Source: Bifiguratus adelaidae (taxonomy: Eukaryota; Mucoromycota; Endogonomycetes; Endogonales). From it: a stretch of DNA of 25,346 nt. The notes under the pieces are model-generated. The model made no database searches and had not been told where the DNA came from. It saw only the letters and a list, made by a program, of their open reading frames with translations. The stretch covers positions 21,185 to 46,530 of the forward strand of contig MVBO01000115.1 of assembly GCA_002261195.1 (NCBI GenBank), written 5' to 3'. Shown here piece after piece: positions 17,860 to 25,346 of the stretch (the first letter of the stretch is position 1; every line of letters begins with the position of its first letter). The position numbers and the translations under genes were made by a program.

Positions 17860-19764
17860 TTAGCATACTGCGAGAAGAAGCGATTAGCGTCAACGCCATG
17901 GAGGATAGATCAAGAGTACTTACGTTCAACCGTCGCTGGAGGTTTGGTGCTACGAGCAAAGAACAGTTAACAACACGCTTCTCCTGCCCTATTCATGTTC
18001 ACCACTCACCTGACATCGTAAAAGACGCGGTTGACACCTTGAACTTCATTGATAATGCGTGAGCTGATGCGTTTAAGGCATTCGAACCATTCGAATGATG
18101 AAAATACATCGGCAGTCATAAAGTCGACGGTAGTGATGGCGCGAAGAGCAATAGCTTGCTCATAGGTTCGCTTGTCACCCTATTGATCGTTAGCAGGTGC
18201 ATGTCCAGCCTCTACTTTTTTGCCACGTACCATAACACCCACGGTTTTGATGGGGAGAAGGGCAGCATAAGCTTGAGAAATCTGTCGATAAAAGCCATTC
18301 TTTTTGATTTCCTCAATGTAAATGTGATCAGCCAAACGCGCAATCTCCACTTGCTCCTTGGTGACTTCGCCAACAACACGAATAGCGATACCCGGTCCAG
18401 GGAAGGGGTGTCTCCATACGAGCTCATCGTCAAGGCCAAGTAGACGACCTAATTCACGTACTTCATCCTTGAAGAGTTCGCGAAGGGGTTCAATCAATTT
18501 AAGCTTCATGTCTTCCAAGAGACCACCAACGTTCTAATAGAAACAGGCACATGACATGAGCAACCGGGTCTGATTTCTATGCGATGACTTACGTGGTGGG
18601 TCTTGATGGTGGCAGAGGGTCCCTTGAAGCTGATGCTTTCGATGACATCGGGATATAGAGTACCCTGCAACAAATACTCAATTTCACCGCCGTGCTCCTT
18701 GTCGAGAAGAGCGGCTTCAGCCTCAAAAACTTCAATAAATGTGTTGCCGATAATCTTGCGCTTCTTCTCGGGATCTTCGACACCCTTCAATCGGCCCAAG
18801 AAGAGGTCGGCGGCATCGACGACCTTGATATCGATCCCCATCTTATCACCGAGCATCTTCTTGACGACCTGACATTCGTTGAGACGCATGACACCATTAT
18901 CCACAAGAATGGCATGGAAACGGTGACCAATGGCTTCGTTCATGAGTTTAGCTGCCACAGTCGAGTCAACACCGCCAGAGACAGCGCCGACAACGTGCCC
19001 GACGGGACCAACCATTTGTCGTATGCGCTCAATCTCCTTGTCAATGAAGGATTCCATGGTCCAACTGTCTTGGCACTTGCAAATGTTGATGACAAAGTTG
19101 CGAAGAAGAGTTTTTCCATTCAAGGTATGAGTCACTTCGGGATGAAATTGGATGCCGAAAAAGTGCTTCTCTTCGTGGGCAATAGCAGCAAAAGGAGCAG
19201 TGCGCGTGTTGGCAATGACACGGAAGCCCTCAGGTTCACTCGTAACTTGATCACCGTGCGACATCCATACTTGCATTTCTCCATTTTCGCCCTCCATGCC
19301 TTCAAACAAGAGATCAATAAAAGGATGATCGGCGTGCTTGGTCACAGTGAGCATAGCATGGCCATATTCTCGGTGATCACAGGCTTCCACCTTTCCTCCC
19401 ATGTGCAAGGTCATCTCTTGGAGACCGTAGCAGATGCCGAGAACAGGCACTCCGTAGTCAAATACGGCCGGGTCAACGCGAGGCGCATCCTTGTCGTAAA
19501 CCGAGTAGGGTGAACCGGAGAGGATGATACCTGAGCCATTGAATGAATACGGAGTTTTGAGACGCAATACAAGGCCAAAAACAACTCACCCTTGGGCTTA
19601 AAGTGCAGATCGGCCATCTTTTGCGTGCATGGTAGAAGCTCACAATACACGCCAAACTCACGGATTCGGCGCGTGATCAAGTGAGAGTATTGAGATCCAA
19701 AGTCCAGAATAAGGACTGTGTCGAAAAGTTCGTGCACTTGGGTCACCTGGTCTTGTTCCGGCAT
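17860..19764 (-). CDS. GUA1: GMP synthase (glutamine-hydrolysing)
   Basis: Converts XMP to GMP using glutamine and ATP. Exons: 19764-19590, 19530-18593, 18533-18231, 18179-18010, 17949-17924, 17867-17860; 539 aa (yeast Gua1 is 525). N-terminal class I glutamine amidotransferase: [13 protein letters not shown], nucleophile Cys92 in GICYGLQ, and the His-Glu pair in [13 protein letters not shown]-pyrophosphatase: [14 protein letters not shown]-loop, then the GMP synthase C-terminal domain with [12 protein letters not shown] and [14 protein letters not shown]. The last exon carries only TA-TGC-TAA, giving the ending KPPATVELC; reading through that intron would give TVERKYS instead. Neither matches the usual TIEWE end. 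All other joins keep phase and family sequence. A CRE/Gcn4-like composite site lies 267-279 nt upstream. Confidence 0.96.
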
Positions 19765-20030
19765 GTCAGAAGGGGGTTAACACCGTCGATAACCAAACGT
19801 TGTGCTGCGGCTTCCTTGGGATTTCAAATTTTTTGAAGCGTCGCTCATTAGACTCCTTCATTCATTAAAAGGTCAACGAATGACCCACCCATGGTCCGGA
19901 GAAAGGCACAAATTCTTTTGGCAATACGTGGAAGACCATGGCCATGGGTATCATCAAGAATGTGATGTAGGATGGAGGGCACTCCTAGCAACTACGCCAC
20001 TGACTTCATAGATAAACACTTGTTCATGTC

Positions 20031-20043
20031 GACGTCATGACTC
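20031..20043. promoter_or_regulatory. Overlapping CRE-like and Gcn4-like site
   Basis: GACGTCA (20031-20037, 7 of 8 bases of the CRE octamer) is followed directly by TGACTC (20038-20043), the core bound by Gcn4/Cpc1-type bZIP factors. It lies 267-279 nt before the GUA1 ATG. In yeast several purine genes answer to Gcn4 and Bas1 through TGACTC; that this holds here is inference. Confidence 0.4.
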
Positions 20044-20915
20044 CTTAGCCAGGAGGCATCAAGTGGTCTATGGCAAATGATAGGCCATTGAGCGACTTGG
20101 GTTCTACAAACGACACGACATGGAAATTGAGCTTGGCCAAGGGTCACTCATGGACCCCAATTTTAGCGCTCTGGGACCTCGACTCCTTAAATTCGACCCC
20201 TTGAAGAGCAAAGTTTGCGCAATTGCGCACAGGTCATCGATCACTTTGTTCCACGTCGTTCTGATGCTCCAAATACGGGATGCTCCCACTCCCAGTGGAT
20301 GATTAGGTTGGTCTGAAACAAAATATGTGCGCTGTAATGTGCGTTATTGCGTGAGATGCTGGATTGCATTGGATACGACAGGTCTCATGGCACCTGGCAA
20401 ATTGACTATGGCTTTCCAGGGTGTGTCTAGCTCCGTCTAGAGAACTTAGCCCTATGGCCCATGTGGGTCTCTGCACACTATGTTTATAGTGTTTCCAGAA
20501 CCTCATTGTTGCAAAGACAGGCAAGAATTGACATTTCCAAACGCCGAGAGCAACCACTGCCGCAATCAACCTCCTGAAAGTGAATCTGTCAACATCACGT
20601 CAGTACTTTGTCAAGCGAGCGAGGTATCGCGCACTCTTTAACGGGGCTCATTGTTCGATCAGTTTCTGTGCGCAAACATTTGCCGTGGCCACGCACTTGG
20701 CATCGGTGTCACACATCCTCCAATAAGGTAAATGGCTAGCCAAAACCTGCACCTTGCCGATCCTTTGAAGGGGTCAGACCATATCTGACAATCGCGAAAA
20801 GAAATTTTAGCGTGCAGATGACCAATGTACGCCCGAAGGACGTTTGAGACCAGACGGACGGATGGGTTGGCGCTACTTCCGTACTGATATAGTTCAAAAA
20901 ATAGATGTCCTCCTC

Positions 20916-20923
20916 TATATAAA
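20916..20923 (+). promoter_or_regulatory. TATA box of the PH-domain gene
   Basis: TATATAAA ends 50 nt before the ATG at 20974. The match is strong and the distance allows a short 5' UTR. Confidence 0.55.
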
Positions 20924-20973
20924 CGCGGCCATTCACGGCTAGAGTTATCCAGGACACAGCTCCCATTCTGGAA

Positions 20974-21924
20974 ATGGAGACATTCACATCCACACTCTCT
21001 CCCAAAGCTGGCTACCTCCACAAGATGCCAACACACATCTCGCCAAACAAGGTGCGCAGATGGTCGCTCCTCTTGGCTACCGAACTACGACTCTTTGCCA
21101 CAGAATTCTGCACGGAGCCATTGGAAGTCATTGATTTGCGCCAGTATCGCTTCGTGGTCCTCCTGCCCAACTCCAAACAGCCATATACCTTTCGCATTGA
21201 CCCTATCGAGAACGCCGACAAGGCGGTAAAGGCCAAGGTACTCTGCGCCAGCAGCAAGTTTGACTTTCTGCAGTGGATCACCGCCATCCAATCACGCATT
21301 CATTTCTATCAATCCCTCCTGAAGCACAGTGAGGCGACCGTCCAATGCGATATGCAAGATCCAGAAGAAAGCGCAGATGATGAAGACATCTATCAACGCT
21401 CATATAGTCGACCTCGTATGGCATCCGCATCGACCATCTCCTGTAACCGCTCCCGTCACTCTTCCGTCGCCTCCAACTACAGTTTCTCCCGTTCAAGAAC
21501 ATCTTCCGCTGCTTCATCCGTCTCACCCGACGTTATAGATTATGCTAAACAGGATCCACTCGGCCTAACGCTCGATCCGTCTTCCAAACACCTCATTGAA
21601 AGCGCAGCGGCGGTCAGAGCCCGTCGACAACGAAGCATGACCTACAGCGCACCTCTTCCATTCCGTACAGAAGAAGCCGACCACTATCGCGTCGTGCCAC
21701 GGACACAACCTCTTCATTATAAATCATTTACGCGACGACGCAATGTAGACATTGCACCTCTTCAACTGGACCATCCAGCTAAATTGATTCGACACAAGAG
21801 CCGGATGCCGGCCCTTTCCTTGTCGCAATACCTGTCGCTTGGTCGTCGACGATCTGGATCAGATCCAGGATGTACTGCCAATGAACCCGTGGTTATACCT
21901 GTTGGTCACGCTGCTCAATGCTAA
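20974..21924 (+). CDS. PH-domain protein with Ser/Arg-rich tail
   Basis: Single exon, 316 aa, exact function unknown. Residues ~9-110 look like a pleckstrin-homology domain: KAGYLHKM at strand 1, KVRRWSLLLATELRLFA at strands 2-3, PLEVIDLRQYRFVVL, and the closing helix with its conserved Trp, FDFLQWITAIQSRI. Basic residues after strand 1 fit phosphoinositide binding, but this is inference. The rest is low-complexity and Ser/Arg-rich (SRHSSVASNYSFSRSRTSS), a likely kinase target region, ending HAAQC with no prenylation box. A TATA box lies just upstream. The stop is 139 nt from that of the converging ankyrin gene. Short PH-plus-disordered proteins occur in many fungi; I cannot name an orthologue. 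Confidence 0.8.
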   Translation: METFTSTLSPKAGYLHKMPTHISPNKVRRWSLLLATELRLFATEFCTEPLEVIDLRQYRFVVLLPNSKQPYTFRIDPIENADKAVKAKVLCASSKFDFLQWITAIQSRIHFYQSLLKHSEATVQCDMQDPEESADDEDIYQRSYSRPRMASASTISCNRSRHSSVASNYSFSRSRTSSAASSVSPDVIDYAKQDPLGLTLDPSSKHLIESAAAVRARRQRSMTYSAPLPFRTEEADHYRVVPRTQPLHYKSFTRRRNVDIAPLQLDHPAKLIRHKSRMPALSLSQYLSLGRRRSGSDPGCTANEPVVIPVGHAAQC

Positions 21925-22063
21925 CATTTATCCCATGTACTTATGTAGACCTTGTGTAAAGGCTTAGCATTAAATGGAAACTCATCAGCCATTCTATATG
22001 TACAATTGGTTTTACTTTGGGGTATATGACGACGAGAAAGAGGATGCTGAGACACGACACGAG

Positions 22064-23058
22064 CTATTGAACAGCCAACTCCTCAATACGCTTCAGCAAA
22101 TTGTCCACCACATCTTGTACTTGAGCAGATTCGTTGCAATCCATTTGCGATAAATCTCTGGATAAGATGTCTATGTAATTTGTTGCGGGAGCGCTGTGTG
22201 TACTGGCAGCCGACGCACGTAAAGATGTGCCTTGATTGACGGCTGCTGTGCCTGCAGTTGCGATCGTTTCCTGCGCCGCAGGTACAGATCGGCGATTAGG
22301 AAGGATCGCGTTAGATGTGGATGGAGGCGGCAATGTGGCGGATGACATGGAAGGATGATAATTGGTGTTGATGTGGCCTGTTAATATCTCTGTGATCTAA
22401 AGAGACAAGCATTGAGCATTGATGTCTGCAAGCGTTCTTGCTAGCCTACCTGAGCGACAGGACCAAGGTCTGGCAAGGGTGCATAACCCGAGGCAGCATC
22501 TAAACCTGAACTGATGCTCCGTCGATGCCGCCAACGTGAAGACATGTTTTCCAGCTTTGACCGCACCAATAGCAGCGGTGTAAGCCGGAAAGGACCGCTC
22601 ACGGGAATGGTTGCCTCAGCTTCCAACAGTAACAGGATGCAATCAACATTACTCGTAAATACACCTGTGGCATCGTTAGCTTCCTTTTGCCAATTGCAAG
22701 CATCGCCTTGCGTGATACATACTAGCATGTAGTGGTGTGAACTGTTCCGGTCCGTTCAAAGAGTCAACGTCAGCGCCACGCATAATGAGCATTCGCGCAA
22801 TTAGTGAAGCTGCTTCTTGCTTTGTTGGGTCCGGCTGACTACACGCCAAAAAGAGCGCTGTTCTTTGAGCAGTATCTCGAAGCTTGGCAACGTCAAAGGT
22901 CGGATTGCCCAACAGAAATTCTCGCACTACAGACCACTGTTCGTTAGTCCGAGCTCGATGCCACTGACAGCATGGACCGGATTAAAACATGTCATACCTT
23001 TAACGGCATCCGCTTTCGCACAGAGATCAATGAGTGCGGCTCCTTCTATGGTAGCCAT
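22064..23058 (-). CDS. Small ankyrin-repeat protein
   Basis: Exons 23058-22998, 22926-22723, 22664-22450 and 22396-22064 join in phase to 270 aa. The N-terminal half has ankyrin-type helices and turns: IDLCAKADAVKVREFLL, LRDTAQRTALFLACSQ, RMLIMRGADVDSLNG, EQFTPLHASVF, NVDCILLLLEAEATIPVSG and RLTPLLLVRSK, roughly three to four repeats. The C-terminal half is Ala/Ser/Thr/Pro-rich and ends in a predicted amphipathic helix (VQDVVDNLLKRIEELAVQ) that could form a coiled coil. There is no enzymatic motif; it is presumably a protein-binding adaptor. The start MATIEGAALIDLC is the only Met in frame before the repeats. A two-unit telobox and a CCAAT box lie 92-108 nt upstream. Confidence 0.8.
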
Positions 23059-23149
23059 GCTTGTTCAATTGTGCGAGTGCAAGCGCTAGTTTGAAGCATT
23101 CGCAATGCTAATGTATCTGGCGCAGTTGACAAACACTCAATGGACCAAA

Positions 23150-23166
23150 AACCCTAACCCTATTGG
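23150..23166 (-). promoter_or_regulatory. Telobox (two TTAGGG-type units) plus CCAAT box
   Basis: On the minus strand CCAAT runs straight into TAGGGTTAGGGTT, sharing one base, 92-108 nt before the ATG of the ankyrin gene. Telobox motifs are bound by Tbf1/Teb1-type Myb proteins in fungi, and CCAAT by the Hap complex. The position fits a promoter; function is inference. Confidence 0.45.
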
Positions 23167-23270
23167 TTCGTTTGGACAATGGACTCGAACGAACAATGGG
23201 ACAAATGACTTCAACGTTGCACTCTGCACCCTAAAACAACCTCTATTCCTGTACTCTTACAACATCACCA

Positions 23271-25346
<2,076 letters not shown>

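Larger units (their letters stand above)
19765..20973. other. 1.2-kb divergent intergenic region GUA1 / PH-domain gene
   Basis: This should hold both promoters. Visible motifs are GACGTCA-TGACTC at 20031-20043 and a TATA box at 20916-20923. Open frames inside (20104-20302 on either strand, 20303-20569 minus, 20659-21036 minus) lack family motifs, and the last runs antisense into the PH gene. I see no tRNA, repeat or transposon remnant. Confidence 0.55.

Noticed and set aside
18692-19513. Long plus-strand open frame (273 codons) antisense to GUA1
   Set aside because: It is a shadow of the GMP synthase exon, with no motif of its own.
20659-21036. Minus-strand frame of 125 codons upstream of and overlapping the PH gene
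   Set aside because: It runs antisense through the TATA box and PH start, has no recognisable motif and no splice-supported extension.
23150-23162. Telomere or subtelomere boundary suggested by CCCTAA units
   Set aside because: Only two units, surrounded by housekeeping genes, so a promoter telobox is the simpler reading.

Overview
The window looks like a piece of nuclear chromosome from a filamentous, probably early-diverging fungus (Mucoromycota or a neighbouring lineage is my guess). The evidence is orthologues of fungal housekeeping genes, an HbrB-type TORC2 subunit, a Kex1 carboxypeptidase, intron-rich genes with mostly 45-75 nt GT-AG introns, and two nuclear-type tRNA genes with pol III T-tracts. 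I see no mobile element, viral fossil, CRISPR array or bacterial-type operon. All exon joins were worked out by hand from splice signals, phase and remembered protein families; no alignment was run.

Layout, left to right. An unrecognised minus-strand gene runs off the left edge. It is followed divergently by IDH2 (+, catalytic subunit of mitochondrial NAD-isocitrate dehydrogenase). KEX1 (-) converges on IDH2 and has 18 exons, two of them only 10 and 6 nt long. DBP3 (-, DEAD-box rRNA helicase) has no intron. An intronless tRNA-Leu(CAA) follows, then 1.4 kb with no convincing gene, then a HbrB/Bit61-family TORC2 subunit (+) that has upstream ORFs and a hairpin ahead of its start. A leucine-rich-repeat protein (-) converges on it. 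A tRNA-Arg(UCU) (-) is next, then RAD30/DNA polymerase eta (+, 11 exons).

The next three genes are head to tail on the minus strand: GUA1 (GMP synthase), ADE13 (adenylosuccinate lyase) and an unrecognised secretory-pathway membrane protein whose start lies only 24 nt beyond the ADE13 stop. GUA1 and ADE13 lie on the GMP and AMP sides of purine synthesis, so their adjacency may be functional. After 1.2 kb of intergenic DNA carrying a CRE/Gcn4-like composite site come a PH-domain protein (+), a small ankyrin-repeat protein (-) and the 3' two-thirds of GEM1 (-, Miro GTPase), which continues past the right edge.

The spacing is compact: convergent stop-to-stop gaps are 41, 51 and 139 nt. Most genes are ordinary core genes. 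The points worth a second look are the splicing architecture (microexons), the purine gene pair with its very tight downstream neighbour, a few promoter motifs (CRE, telobox, GATA cluster), and possible departures in conserved residues of Pol eta and in the GMP synthase C-terminus.
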